A DNA stretch of 37,610 nt from Deltaproteobacteria bacterium (GCA_016210115.1 JACQUW010000403.1:1-37610), one strand, 5' to 3'; shown: positions 8,156 to 16,720, counted from the first letter of the stretch. Numbers and translations: made by a program. The notes: generated by a model not told the origin, from the letters alone.

Positions 8156-9355
8156 ATGGATCACGAGCATGAGGCAAAGCCGAAGTGGGAAGCGCCCACG
8201 GACAAAACGACCAAGGCAGGTTATGGAAAATTTCTGCGACCGAAGACTCCGTACGATGTTTTTATGGACGAGCAGGAGATCCCCATTTACCGGGAAATCG
8301 GCGTGCGCCGGGTTCAGGATCTGCCGCGAAAACCGTGGAAGCGCGTGGGTGGAAGCGGTACCTTTATTCAGCTCCTTGGCACCGAAGGTCTTTGGGGCTC
8401 CTATGTGGTGGAAGTGCCCGGCGCCGGATCCCTCAACCCGGAGCGCCACATGTACGAAGAGGTCTATCTCGTTGTCGAAGGAAGAGGAACCACCGAGGTC
8501 TGGGGCGAAGGCAACGGCAAAAAACTCACTTTTGAGTGGCAAAGAGGCTCTCTGTTTTCCATTCCGCTGAACGCGTGGCACCGGATCGTAAACGCCACGT
8601 CGAGCCCGGCCGTATTGTTTGCCGGAACAACCGCGCCCAACGTGATGAACCTCTACAACAATGCCGATTTCATCTTTAACTGTTCCTATACTTTCAAAGA
8701 CCGCTTTGATCCCAGAGACGACTATTACAAACCGAACGAAGAAATCGAGCCGGATCCCGTGCGCGGACTCGCGATGCGCCGGACCAATATCATTCCGGAC
8801 ATCATCAATTGCGAGTTGCCGCTGGATAATCGGCGCTCACCCGGTTACCGGCGCATCGAGCCGCACATGACCGGAAACAATTTTTACCTCTGGATCGGCC
8901 AGCATGAAAACGGGCGCTATTCGAAGGCTCACGCTCATGGCTCGGCGGCCGTTCTGATCTGCCTGACGGGAAAAGGCTACACTTATACCTGGCCGGCCAC
9001 ATTGGGTCCGACTCCATGGAAAGACGGCAAAGCGGAATTTGTAAAACGGCAGGATTACGAGCCGGTCGGTATGGTCAGCGCCGCGCCCATGGGCGGAAAC
9101 TGGTTTCATGCCCACTTCGGCGTCAGCAAAGAGGCGCTGCGGCTCACCGCATGGTTCGGGCCGAACGCTCCCGGCCGCGAGCGGGGCCGCCCGGGCGAGA
9201 AGGCGATTGATTACGGCGCTATCCACATCGAGGAGGGCGGGACGGCCATTCCCTATTGGGATGAGGATCCCTTCCTGCGAAAAGAATATCAGGAGACTCT
9301 GGCGAAAGAGGGGATCGTCTCGAAAATGGAACCGTCTCTGTACCAGAAACCATGA
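8156..9355 (+). CDS. Bicupin protein (gentisate-dioxygenase-like cupin)
   Basis: A 399-residue protein with two cupin barrels. Cupin 1 is around residues 85-165, with PERHMYEEVYLVVEGRG followed by IPLNAWHRIVN. Cupin 2 is around 255-340, with KAHAHGSAAVLICLTGKG and NWFHAHFG. The second barrel has the HxH and late His that bind a metal such as Fe(II). The first barrel has only one His in the first motif. This arrangement resembles gentisate/hydroxynaphthoate dioxygenases, but the length and tail do not allow a firm assignment, and a non-catalytic or sensory cupin is possible. The start is fixed by GGGAGGT 7 bases upstream. It lies 58 bases after the asparaginase-like gene, so co-transcription is plausible. 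Confidence 0.82.
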   Translation: MDHEHEAKPKWEAPTDKTTKAGYGKFLRPKTPYDVFMDEQEIPIYREIGVRRVQDLPRKPWKRVGGSGTFIQLLGTEGLWGSYVVEVPGAGSLNPERHMYEEVYLVVEGRGTTEVWGEGNGKKLTFEWQRGSLFSIPLNAWHRIVNATSSPAVLFAGTTAPNVMNLYNNADFIFNCSYTFKDRFDPRDDYYKPNEEIEPDPVRGLAMRRTNIIPDIINCELPLDNRRSPGYRRIEPHMTGNNFYLWIGQHENGRYSKAHAHGSAAVLICLTGKGYTYTWPATLGPTPWKDGKAEFVKRQDYEPVGMVSAAPMGGNWFHAHFGVSKEALRLTAWFGPNAPGRERGRPGEKAIDYGAIHIEEGGTAIPYWDEDPFLRKEYQETLAKEGIVSKMEPSLYQKP

Positions 9356-9393
9356 CCCCCACCTTAATCCTCCCCCGCAAGGGGGGAGGAGAT
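9356..9393. repeat. GC-rich palindromic intergenic repeat, copy 2
   Basis: It begins directly after the bicupin stop codon: CCCCCACCTTAATCC followed by the hairpin core TCCCCCGCAAGGGGGGA. It is near-identical to the copy at 3581-3622. Confidence 0.75.
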
Positions 9394-9449
9394 ATGAACA
9401 AATCTTGGCGGGTAGGAGATAAAGATAATTAGTTACGGGCCTCTTGACA

Positions 9450-9487
9450 CCTTCCCCCCTTGCGGGGGAAGGCCAGGATGGGGGGAT
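9450..9487. repeat. GC-rich palindromic intergenic repeat, copy 3 (inverted)
   Basis: An inverted, slightly diverged copy (CTTCCCCCCTTGCGGGGGAAG, then CCAGGATGGGGG). Together with copy 2, only about 55 bases away, it makes a head-to-head pair between the bicupin and eutA-like genes. Confidence 0.7.
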
Positions 9488-9506
9488 ATTTCACAGGAGT
9501 GGATGA

Positions 9507-10628
9507 GTGACTGAAAGACTGGCCTTCACGAATGCCGGCCGGCATATCGTGGAAGAGGATGAAATCAAGCTTACCAGCGTAGGAGTCGATATCGGCTCTT
9601 CCACGTCCCATCTTGTCTTTTCCCGTCTCGAAATGAGGCAGGAGGGGACGCGCTATGTGGTCGTGCGGCGCGAGATCTTAAACGAGTCAGAGATCCTTTT
9701 GACGCCTTACGTTGATGAATTTACGATCGACGTCAAGGCGCTTGGCGAATTCATCAACCGGCAATACGAAAGAGCCGGAATCCAGCGCAAGGAGGTAGAT
9801 ACCGGCGCGCTAATTTTGACCGGCGTAGCGGTTCGCCGGCGCAATGCCAGGGCCATTGGAGAGCTTTTCGCGAGCGAGGCCGGGCGCTTCGTCGCAGTAA
9901 GCGCGGGCGACGCGTTGGAAACGACCATGGCTGCCCATGGGTCGGGCGCCGTGGCTGATTCGGCAAAATCAGGCGGCGTGCTGATAAACGTGGACGTCGG
10001 CGGGGGCACGAGCAAAATAGCAGTTTGCGCGGCCGGCAGAGTGCGCGAGGTTACCGCAATCGATGTGGGGGCCCGGCTCATCGTTCTCGATCGAGACGGC
10101 CTGGTCACGCGTCTCGAAGAGGCGGGGCGCCTGTTCGCCAAAGCAGCCGGGCTGGATGTCGCCGTAGGGCGCAGAGTAGATCCCGCAAGGCTTGGACCCA
10201 TGGTCTCGTTAATGGCCGACAGATTGTTTGAGGTCGTGAGTCTAAACCACATAACTGAGCAGACCACGGGATTCTTACGCCTGCCCCCTCTCTCCTACCG
10301 CGGAAGGGTCGACGCCATCACTTTCTCCGGCGGCGTCTCAGAGTTCATCTACGGGCGCGACGGCGGAGATTTCGGCGATCTCGGGCGGCTTCTTGCTGAA
10401 GAGGTCAAAACGAGGGCGCAGAAGCTGGGAATTCCGGTTAAGGAGCCTGCGGCCGGGATCAGGGCAACAGTCATCGGCGCTTCCCAATATACGATTCAGG
10501 TCAGCGGAAGCACGATATTTGTGGAGCCTGTGGAAGCCGTTCCTGTCCGCAATGTCCCCGTCGTGGTTCCGGAGTTTCCGTTTAACGGCGATGAAATCGA
10601 TCAACGCGCCGTAAAAGCCGCCGTCTAA
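9507..10628 (+). CDS. eutA: EutA-like ethanolamine ammonia-lyase reactivase, N-terminal part (ends at an in-frame TAA)
   Basis: The first 373 codons of an EutA-family protein. EutA is an actin/Hsp70-fold ATPase that frees inactivated cobalamin from ethanolamine ammonia-lyase. Family marks include SVGVDIGSSTSHLVFSRL (about 24-41), GGVLINVDVGGGTSKIAV (154-171) and FSGGVSEFIYGRD. The start GTG at 9507 has CAGGAG 8 bases upstream. The frame is cut by TAA at 10626-10628, yet the same frame continues immediately with the rest of the EutA sequence to 10982. Without the stop the protein would be about 491 residues, close to known EutA lengths (about 467 in E. coli). No eutB or eutC is in the window. 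Either a nonsense mutation or an assembly error would explain it. Confidence 0.85.
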   Translation: MTERLAFTNAGRHIVEEDEIKLTSVGVDIGSSTSHLVFSRLEMRQEGTRYVVVRREILNESEILLTPYVDEFTIDVKALGEFINRQYERAGIQRKEVDTGALILTGVAVRRRNARAIGELFASEAGRFVAVSAGDALETTMAAHGSGAVADSAKSGGVLINVDVGGGTSKIAVCAAGRVREVTAIDVGARLIVLDRDGLVTRLEEAGRLFAKAAGLDVAVGRRVDPARLGPMVSLMADRLFEVVSLNHITEQTTGFLRLPPLSYRGRVDAITFSGGVSEFIYGRDGGDFGDLGRLLAEEVKTRAQKLGIPVKEPAAGIRATVIGASQYTIQVSGSTIFVEPVEAVPVRNVPVVVPEFPFNGDEIDQRAVKAAV

Positions 10629-10982
10629 AAAGCTCTCGCGAGGTTGTATCTACACGAAGGCAAGCGACCGGTTGCCCTGGGCTTTTGCTGGGAAGGATCG
10701 GCCACTTTTGCGCGGTTGCAGGCCTTTTGCTCGGGCGTGAGAGACGGGCTGGAAAAAGTTCTGGACAGGGGCCATCCTTTGATGCTGGTGAGCGACGGCG
10801 ATATCGGAGGCATATTGGGGCTACACTTTAAAGAGGAGATCAAGCTCGAAAGCCCGGTCATCTCGATCGACGGAGTCTCCCTCAACGAGTTTGACTACAT
10901 CGATATCGGCGCCCTCATTCCTTCCTCCGGCGCCGTGCCGGTCGTGGTGAAGTCGCTTATCTTCCCGACTTCGGCCGGCTGA
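10629..10982 (+). pseudogene. eutA: EutA-like C-terminal part, in frame after the premature stop
   Basis: This segment continues the EutA reading frame directly after TAA 10626-10628. It reads KALARLYLHEGKRPVALGF and ends with the family-like LIPSSGAVPVVVKSLIFP. The first usable start inside it is a TTG at 10644 without a ribosome binding site, so separate translation is doubtful. It is best seen as the tail of one disrupted gene. A terminator follows 25 bases later. If the stop is a sequencing error, 9507-10982 is a single intact CDS. Confidence 0.8.
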
Positions 10983-11342
10983 AATTTTCCTCTTTTTTTA
11001 CCGCCGTAAAAAAGCCCGACCGGACTTCCTCCGGCCGGGCTTTTTTAGCTCGTAAAAATGTCAGTCAGGAATCCCTTTGCGTGCTTTCCACAAGCGCTAA
11101 AACTCCGCTGCGCTGCCTTTCAGGAACCGCAGGTTTGTTCAATGTGCCCTTCAAAAATTGTAAAGCGCCAAAGCCGGTGCAGGGTGGGTACATAAGTTGG
11201 ACCAAAAATACTTTCTTGACATACTGATACCTCTTAAACGAGAATCGGCTGCCTGAGCCCTTTGTCAGGGCGTATTGCTCCGGTGGCGCAGGAAAGAGGT
11301 GAGGTGAACTAACTGCAAACGTTTGTGATCAGGAGGTGTAAG
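10983..11342. other. Intergenic region, 360 bases
   Basis: It contains an AT-rich palindrome (10993-11012), a strong terminator (11008-11046) and, near 11216, a lone perfect -35 box TTGACA with no convincing -10. Nothing coding is seen. An AGGAGGT at 11331-11337 serves the next gene. Confidence 0.6.
11008..11046 (+). terminator. Rho-independent terminator after eutA-like gene
   Basis: The stem AGCCCGACCGG (11013-11023) pairs with CCGGCCGGGCT (11031-11041) with one mismatch and a 7-base loop. It is flanked by an A-run and followed by TTTTTT, so it could act in both directions. The core GCCCGACCGG is shared with the terminator at 15155-15190. Confidence 0.8.
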
Positions 11343-12380
11343 ATGCTATTCAGCAATTCTCGCTACGGAATTGGCTTGATCGTGGTTCTCACCTACCTTA
11401 CGTTCCCAAGCTTCTCAGCAACTGCCGCTGCGGCAGACCCTAAGCTCATCGAGGCCGCCAAGAAAGAGGGAGGGGAGGTCCATGCCTATGCCACATTGAG
11501 GGTGGATACATCAAAACAAGTCTGGGATCTCTTCGAAGCCAAATATCCATTCCTGAAGGTCAAACAATACAAAGCGGACAGCGATAAGATGTTGCAGCGC
11601 GTATTGACGGAATACAGAGCGGGGAAATATCTGGTGGATGTGCTGAATTTCGGGGGGTTTCATACGCAGGTTCTGATTGAGAGAGGCATTGCCGGGCCCT
11701 ATCTTTCACCCGAAACCAAACATTACGCGCCCGCGCTTAAAGATAAAAATGGTTTTTGGACGACACTTTATTACAATCCGCTTACGATCGCGTACAACAC
11801 TCAGTTGATTCCAATAAGCGAGCGTCCAAGGGATTGGCCGGACCTGTTGCATTCCAGGTGGAAGGGTAAAATCGCTATGGAAGGGGACCACCTTACCTGG
11901 TATGCCGCCATCCACAAACGCTACGGCGAGGAAAAGGGAAGGAAATTCATGCAGGCTTTGGCCAGGCAGGACCTTCGACTCGAGAGCTCCTCTCGCGGGA
12001 TCGCGCTGCTCGCCGCGGGCGAGTTTTCCGTGTTCATCGGCCGTGGACACACAGCGCAAATATTGAAACAAAGAGGAGCGCCCCTGGACTGGATCAGAAA
12101 TCCGGATCCTTTGGCCGTGCACCTTCAGACCGTACAAATCGCCAAGAACGCGCCCCATCCAAACTCCGCCAAACTTCTGATTGATTTTTTATTGTCCGAA
12201 ACCGTCGCGGAGATCATCACGAAAGAGCATCGACTCTCGGGGCGGAGCGGAGTTCCGGGTATGAATCCGGCGTTCAAGGAAATCGAGGTCGAAAAGATAC
12301 TGCCCCTTTCGATGGAGGAACTGCTGGCCAATTATAAGAGGTATCTTGAGGAGTTCAGAAACCTGTTCGGAAAAGGATAG
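11343..12380 (+). CDS. ABC-type extracellular solute-binding protein (family 1, AfuA-like)
   Basis: A 345-residue periplasmic binding protein with a clear signal peptide (hydrophobic IGLIVVLTYLTFPSF, cleavage near ATAAA-AD around residue 30). Family segments include AAKKEGGEVHAYATL, VDVLNFGGFH, HSRWKGKIAMEG and KNAPHPNSAKLLIDFLLS. The start at ATG 11343 follows AGGAGGT by 5 bases; an upstream GTG would place the ribosome binding site inside the gene. It is a paralogue of the product at 4113-5186. The next gene, another binding protein of a different family, starts 22 bases downstream, which suggests a shared transcript. No permease is present. Ligand unknown. Confidence 0.87.
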   Translation: MLFSNSRYGIGLIVVLTYLTFPSFSATAAAADPKLIEAAKKEGGEVHAYATLRVDTSKQVWDLFEAKYPFLKVKQYKADSDKMLQRVLTEYRAGKYLVDVLNFGGFHTQVLIERGIAGPYLSPETKHYAPALKDKNGFWTTLYYNPLTIAYNTQLIPISERPRDWPDLLHSRWKGKIAMEGDHLTWYAAIHKRYGEEKGRKFMQALARQDLRLESSSRGIALLAAGEFSVFIGRGHTAQILKQRGAPLDWIRNPDPLAVHLQTVQIAKNAPHPNSAKLLIDFLLSETVAEIITKEHRLSGRSGVPGMNPAFKEIEVEKILPLSMEELLANYKRYLEEFRNLFGKG

Positions 12381-12402
12381 GAAAAACGGAAGGAGACGCG
12401 TG

Positions 12403-13413
12403 ATGAACAGAGCCGCGGTTGTTGGTTTGAGCGCCATCTTGGCGTTTTTTGCTCTTTACACATCTCCGGCCGTTTCGCTCGACCGAGTGCGGATCGGCTC
12501 GAGCTCCAGTGGCGTCAGCCCTAATAACGGAGCAATCTATGCGGCCGAATTGAAGGGGCTGTTTAAGAAGCATGGAATTGAAGTCGAGGTGATTGAAATC
12601 GGAGGTGGCGCGGCCAGAGGGGTGAGCGCGTTGGTGGCCGGGGACATTCAGTTTCTCGGCGGAGGGGGAGCGGCGGCGATAAGCGCCGCTCTCAAGGGAG
12701 CGGATTTGATGCTGGTAGCATCGGTCCTGAACAAGGGAATTCAGCGGGTGATGGCCAGGCCCGATGTGAAGAGCCCGGCCGATCTCAAGGGGAAAAAGAT
12801 AGGCATCAGTCGCTTCGGCTCGGCTTCCCATACGGTCCTTCAAATTATGCTGAGGAGGTGGGATATTACCCCTTCGGAGGTTCAGGTGATTCAGGTCGGG
12901 TCATCGCCCGCCATGCTGACGAGCCTGGACAAGGGATGGATCGACGCGGCGGTGCTGACCGTCCCCTCCATCTTCGTTGCGGAGGATAAGGGCTACCGCG
13001 TTCTTGCGGATCTTGCAGACCTGGACATCGATTATCTCCACGAAGCCATGGTTTCCAAGCAAAGCTACCTCCGCTCCCATCGGGATCAGGCGACGAGATT
13101 CATCAAAGGCTACATCGAGGGGATTGCTTATTTCAAAAGAAACAAGAAGGAATCCGTGGAGGTGCTGCGCAGGAAGTTGAGGATGGAGCCGGGGCGTGAA
13201 GACAGATATCTCGCGCGAATGTATGATCTCTATGCAGGCAAATATTTCGATAAGGTTCCCTACCCGTCGCTGAAAGGGGTAGAGACCGTTCTGGAATTTC
13301 TCGCGAAGGAGGAACCTAAAGCCAAAGGCGCAGACCCTAAATCCTTCCTGGACAGTAGCATCGTTAGAGAATTGGAAGCCAGCGGTTTCATCAACTCGCT
13401 TTATGAGAACTAG
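12403..13413 (+). CDS. NMT1/THI5-like ABC solute-binding protein
   Basis: A 336-residue substrate-binding protein of the NMT1/SsuA/TauA type, which in known systems captures thiamine precursors, sulfonates, nitrate or aromatic acids. The signal peptide (VVGLSAILAFFALYTSPAVS) is cleaved near residue 24. Typical marks are an early SGVSPNNGAIYAAELKGLFK, LVAGDIQFLGGGG, the hinge KSPADLKGKKIGISRFGSASH, and the end SGFINSLYE, which closely parallels SGYIQSLYQ at the end of the 22052-23047 product. The ATG at 12403 has AAGGAG 10 bases upstream. There is no ATPase or permease. It probably shares a transcript with 11343-12380. Confidence 0.87.
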   Translation: MNRAAVVGLSAILAFFALYTSPAVSLDRVRIGSSSSGVSPNNGAIYAAELKGLFKKHGIEVEVIEIGGGAARGVSALVAGDIQFLGGGGAAAISAALKGADLMLVASVLNKGIQRVMARPDVKSPADLKGKKIGISRFGSASHTVLQIMLRRWDITPSEVQVIQVGSSPAMLTSLDKGWIDAAVLTVPSIFVAEDKGYRVLADLADLDIDYLHEAMVSKQSYLRSHRDQATRFIKGYIEGIAYFKRNKKESVEVLRRKLRMEPGREDRYLARMYDLYAGKYFDKVPYPSLKGVETVLEFLAKEEPKAKGADPKSFLDSSIVRELEASGFINSLYEN

Positions 13414-13530
13414 GCAGGACCTCACGGCTGGCAGTATCCTTGGGCACGCTGTTCCCGAACGAGGCAATAAGCTTTGCTTTAACGCGATCTCAGATTCGCA
13501 GTCCCGCGTGCACCATGACATGATGCGAGC

Positions 13531-14334
13531 TCAGGTAAGATAGCGGCTGCGGAACACTTCTACCCTGGTCATTTTTCGCTCGATGAGCTTTATTTCATCA
13601 GGGCTCAACGCAGACCTCCACCGCTCGTCGAGCCGGATTTCATTTGAATCCTTCAGGTAAGGAGAAACGCTGCCTGAGACGAAATGGTGGATCTTATCGG
13701 CGGGACGAAGCATTTCAGGCGCGAAATCCAACCCGAGAAATCTGCAGATGCTCCGCAGCACACTTTCCGGATCGGTAGCGAGATCCTCGTAATATACGCG
13801 GAGCCCCCTTTCCCTTTGTTTCTTTACGAACCGGTCCAATCGCGCCGTCCACTTCTTATTTTTTCGCAAAGCGCGCTTCAGATTGTTGCCCCTGCTGACA
13901 GCAGAAGTTAAAGCGCCTCTTGGATCCCGAACGAGAAAAATGTATTTTTCTCCTCCATTAACCCACCACCGAGCCATGCGATAGACACGCGTTTTGGAGG
14001 TATCGACAATAAAAGCCTTTCCACAAAGCTCACCAATCCGCCTGTAGAGGTCAGGCGAAAAACGTCGAAAGTCATAACCGGCGCGTGATTCTATTTCCGG
14101 CAGAAACCGGGACCAGTAAGGACAACGGGAAAGTGGCTCGCCACATCTACAGGGCTGATGACCCTTCAGGCAGCGGTCGATTCTCGCCAGTTCGCCGACG
14201 AAGAACACGCTTCGGTGCATGTTGAGCATCCGCCCCAGCAAAGTGGATCCACAGTGAGCCACGCCTAAGACAAAGACAGGTTGGGCGCTTAACGCTTCGG
14301 TAGCCATGCTCCCAGAAATCTGGTGAGACATCAT
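13531..14334 (-). CDS. Sulfotransferase family protein
   Basis: A 267-residue PAPS-dependent sulfotransferase. The 5'-phosphosulfate loop is FVLGVAHCGSTLLGRML (21-37), and the 3'-phosphate-binding segment is FLVRDPRGALTSAVSR near 132-147. Downstream YEDLATDPESVLRSICRFLGL is typical of the family. A cysteine-rich patch (CRCGEPLSRCPYW, about 62-74) is a common insertion in bacterial members and may bind metal. The start has GGAGGT 7 bases upstream. It lies 72 bases downstream of a methyltransferase gene on the same strand; the pair may modify a glycan or small molecule. The acceptor is unknown. Confidence 0.87.
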   Translation of the reverse strand: MMSHQISGSMATEALSAQPVFVLGVAHCGSTLLGRMLNMHRSVFFVGELARIDRCLKGHQPCRCGEPLSRCPYWSRFLPEIESRAGYDFRRFSPDLYRRIGELCGKAFIVDTSKTRVYRMARWWVNGGEKYIFLVRDPRGALTSAVSRGNNLKRALRKNKKWTARLDRFVKKQRERGLRVYYEDLATDPESVLRSICRFLGLDFAPEMLRPADKIHHFVSGSVSPYLKDSNEIRLDERWRSALSPDEIKLIERKMTRVEVFRSRYLT

Positions 14335-14406
14335 TCACACCTCCAATGTGAGGGCGTTGTGCTGGGTGAGAATGGAATCACGCTTCACGCATCGGACGGG
14401 TTTATC

Positions 14407-15063
14407 TCAAGACCAGGCCTCGATCGGACTTGGTTGCTTTTCCATAACGATCCACAACGTGTGTGCGTAGCGATCCAAGTAGCGCATTATTGACCGGTAC
14501 GCCAGTCGACGAAATGTTCGAACCCAATAGGGTCTTGGCTTTTCGTTAACACGCACATCGATGATCCTCAGGGGATATCTCTTCTCTTGCCCCCTAATGA
14601 AATCCAACGCCTCCGATAGATTGAAAAACCATTTGTGACGGTCGGCTATTGGGGAAACGGGAAGTCCGTAATGTCCGATGGATCCGCGGCCTCTTCGTAT
14701 TGGTCGCCTCGCATTTGCCCAATTGTTAGGAAGAGAAACAATCACATACGCTTTGGAAACCCGGACCAGCTCACCGAAGACAGCGTGTAAGTTATCGAGG
14801 TGTTCTAAGACATCAAGACAGACGACGCAATCGTAGGTGCAGTCACCAAATGGGAGTTTCTCCATTTTTTCCAGGTCCAAGCGCAAGTCTGCATCTCCTC
14901 CGATGTCAATTCCGATATACCTGCCGGCTGGAAGCATGGCCCTCAGAACGGCCTGATCACAGCCAACATCCAAAACGGTACCCGCCAAAAACCTCTGAAA
15001 CTCCTGGACAAGATACCGATATCGGTCCTGTCTTTGCCTAAACTCTGCAATATGTACTTTCAC
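14407..15063 (-). CDS. Class I SAM-dependent methyltransferase
   Basis: A Methyltransf_11/23-type enzyme of about 218 residues. Motif I is GTVLDVGCDQAVLRAML, with the acidic end of strand 2 in YIGIDIGGDADLRLDLE and motif IV/post-motif in CVVCLDVLEHLDNLHAVF. The frame is open to 15156, but its only far start is a TTG embedded in a transcription terminator, so I prefer the GTG at 15061-15063 just before HIAEFRQRQDRYRYL. No clear ribosome binding site is visible and the start is uncertain. It lies upstream of the sulfotransferase gene on the same strand. The substrate is unknown; such pairs often decorate lipids or surface glycans. Confidence 0.8.
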   Translation of the reverse strand: MKVHIAEFRQRQDRYRYLVQEFQRFLAGTVLDVGCDQAVLRAMLPAGRYIGIDIGGDADLRLDLEKMEKLPFGDCTYDCVVCLDVLEHLDNLHAVFGELVRVSKAYVIVSLPNNWANARRPIRRGRGSIGHYGLPVSPIADRHKWFFNLSEALDFIRGQEKRYPLRIIDVRVNEKPRPYWVRTFRRLAYRSIMRYLDRYAHTLWIVMEKQPSPIEAWS

Positions 15064-15154
15064 TTTGTGGCGTGGCAGCGGTAGAGAATGGTCGCGACCG
15101 TTCCTACGAAAATACTGGATTTTTCCTAACGCTGAAAAGGGGCCCGTTTGGGGC

Positions 15155-15190
15155 AAAAGCCCGACCGAAGATGACTCCGGTCGGGCTTTT
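15155..15190 (-). terminator. Bidirectional rho-independent terminator after the aldehyde dehydrogenase gene
   Basis: A perfect 13-base-pair stem AAAAGCCCGACCG / CGGTCGGGCTTTT closes over a 10-base loop. It lies downstream of the minus-strand ECH-ALDH operon and directly upstream of the methyltransferase gene. Its core matches the terminator at 11008-11046. Confidence 0.85.
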
Positions 15191-15218
15191 GCGATGCAAG
15201 TTTCAGGTCTTATTCGTT

Positions 15219-16682
15219 CTAGGCGTTGACCACAACCACGCCTTTGGGCTCTAAGTAATAATCCAGAGCCTCCGGACCGTGCTCGCGGCCGACGCCGCTC
15301 GCCTTAACGCCGCCAAATGGGAGCTCGTCATATCCGTAGTGGAGAGAGTTCACCCATACGTTGCCGGCCTGCAGCTTGTCGATGGCCTTGTTCGCTTGAA
15401 GGAGATTGCGGGTCCAGATCGAGGAACCCAGGCCGTAAATGGAACTGTTGGCCTTCTCGATCGCTTCATCGAGAGTCTTGAAAGTAAATACCGGAAGGAC
15501 CGGACCAAACGTCTCCTCGACGCTCACGCGGGAATCTTCCGGCACATTCGTAAGCAGCGTGGGGAGATAGAAGAAGCCTTTGTCCAGATCCCCTCCCTTG
15601 GGCCGCTCGCCGCCGAACACCAGTTTCGCGCCACGTGCCCTCGCATCTTCCACCTGCTCTTCAATTTCTTTGCGCTGGGATTCAAGGTGGATGGGGCCCA
15701 TGCGGGTCTCCTTGCTGATACCGTTTCCAACGGTCTTTTTCTTCAGGATCTCCGCGAGATTGCCCACAAACGATTCGGCGATGGATTCTTGCAGGAAAAG
15801 GCGCTTCACTCCGAGGCACATCTGGCCGCAATTGAAGAAACGGCCGACGTCCGCCATCTTTACAGCGAGGTCCAGGTTGGCATCGTCCATGACGATCATG
15901 GGGTCGCTCCCGCCGAGTTCCAGCGTCACTCTCTTAATCTCGCGGCCGGCCACCTCCATCACGTGCCTTCCCACCGGAGTCGAGCCGGTGAAAGCGATCC
16001 GCCGGATGCGCGGGTTGCGAAGTAACTCTTCGCCCACCGTGCCCCCTGGTCCGGTCACCACGTTGACCGCTCCTTTCGGGAGTGTTCTCTGTTGTTTGCC
16101 TTCGCCGTATGTGGCCTTCTGTATCTGCTCGATGCAGAGCAGGGTGGCAAGAGGCGTCGTGGAAGCGGGCTTTATGATGATTGTATTCCCCGCGGCCAAA
16201 GCGGGACCGAGCTTGGTTCCCATCAAAGTCAGGGGGAAATTCCACGGCACAATTCCTCCGCAGACGCCGATCGGCTGCCGAACGACCATTCCGTAAGCCC
16301 CTTTTTGGGGAAGCGGCACGTGAGAGCCTCTCACTTTGGATGCCAGCCCGGCATAGAACTCCAGACCGTGCACAAGATGATGGATCTCAAGCTGGGCCTC
16401 AAAAAGCGTCTTTCCTTGCTCTTGGCTCAAAAGCCGCCCGATTTCATCGCTCTTTTGTTTGATCAGCTCGCAGGCATTCATGAGCGCCCTGCCCCGGTCT
16501 TCCGGAGTGGTGTCCGACCATTCCTTAAAAGCAGCCCCCGCCGCTTGAATCGCCTGTTGGACGTCCTTTTCGTCTCCCTTTGGAACCCGATCAACGACTT
16601 CGCCGGTAGCCGGATTCCGCACTTCGTACGTTTCCTTGCTAACTGAGTCTACCAGTTCTCCTCCAATGAGCATTTTGGCCAT
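15219..16682 (-). CDS. NAD(P)-dependent aldehyde dehydrogenase (succinate-semialdehyde-type superfamily)
   Basis: A 487-residue aldehyde dehydrogenase that oxidises an aldehyde to the acid with NAD(P). Visible marks are PWNFPLTLMGTKLGPALAAG (146-165), the cofactor loop FTGSTPVGRHV (231-241), the general base Glu255 in VTLELGGSDP, and the catalytic Cys289 in FFNCGQMCLG. The C-terminus has ELPFGGVKASGVGREHG. The usual NAGQ is NCGQ here. GGGAGG lies 8 bases upstream. It follows the enoyl-CoA hydratase gene by 38 bases, so the two form an operon. The pairing suggests breakdown of an acyl-CoA or a vanillin/feruloyl-type side chain, but the actual aldehyde is not known. Confidence 0.92.
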   Translation of the reverse strand: MAKMLIGGELVDSVSKETYEVRNPATGEVVDRVPKGDEKDVQQAIQAAGAAFKEWSDTTPEDRGRALMNACELIKQKSDEIGRLLSQEQGKTLFEAQLEIHHLVHGLEFYAGLASKVRGSHVPLPQKGAYGMVVRQPIGVCGGIVPWNFPLTLMGTKLGPALAAGNTIIIKPASTTPLATLLCIEQIQKATYGEGKQQRTLPKGAVNVVTGPGGTVGEELLRNPRIRRIAFTGSTPVGRHVMEVAGREIKRVTLELGGSDPMIVMDDANLDLAVKMADVGRFFNCGQMCLGVKRLFLQESIAESFVGNLAEILKKKTVGNGISKETRMGPIHLESQRKEIEEQVEDARARGAKLVFGGERPKGGDLDKGFFYLPTLLTNVPEDSRVSVEETFGPVLPVFTFKTLDEAIEKANSSIYGLGSSIWTRNLLQANKAIDKLQAGNVWVNSLHYGYDELPFGGVKASGVGREHGPEALDYYLEPKGVVVVNA

Positions 16683-16720
16683 AGTCTTGCCTCCCTGTTG
16701 CTTTGAATTGTTGTGAGCTT

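Noticed and set aside
10626-10628. Recoding of the eutA-like in-frame stop as an amino acid
   Set aside because: The codon is TAA, which is not used for selenocysteine or pyrrolysine, and other genes in the window use TAA normally as stop.
11216-11245. Promoter from the perfect TTGACA at 11216
   Set aside because: No acceptable -10 box at 15-19 bases downstream.
14407-15156. Longer methyltransferase start at 15156 (TTG)
   Set aside because: The codon lies inside a strong terminator hairpin and lacks a ribosome binding site.
15279-16025. 248-codon plus-strand frame inside the aldehyde dehydrogenase gene
   Set aside because: Antisense to a gene with intact catalytic motifs; a composition artefact.
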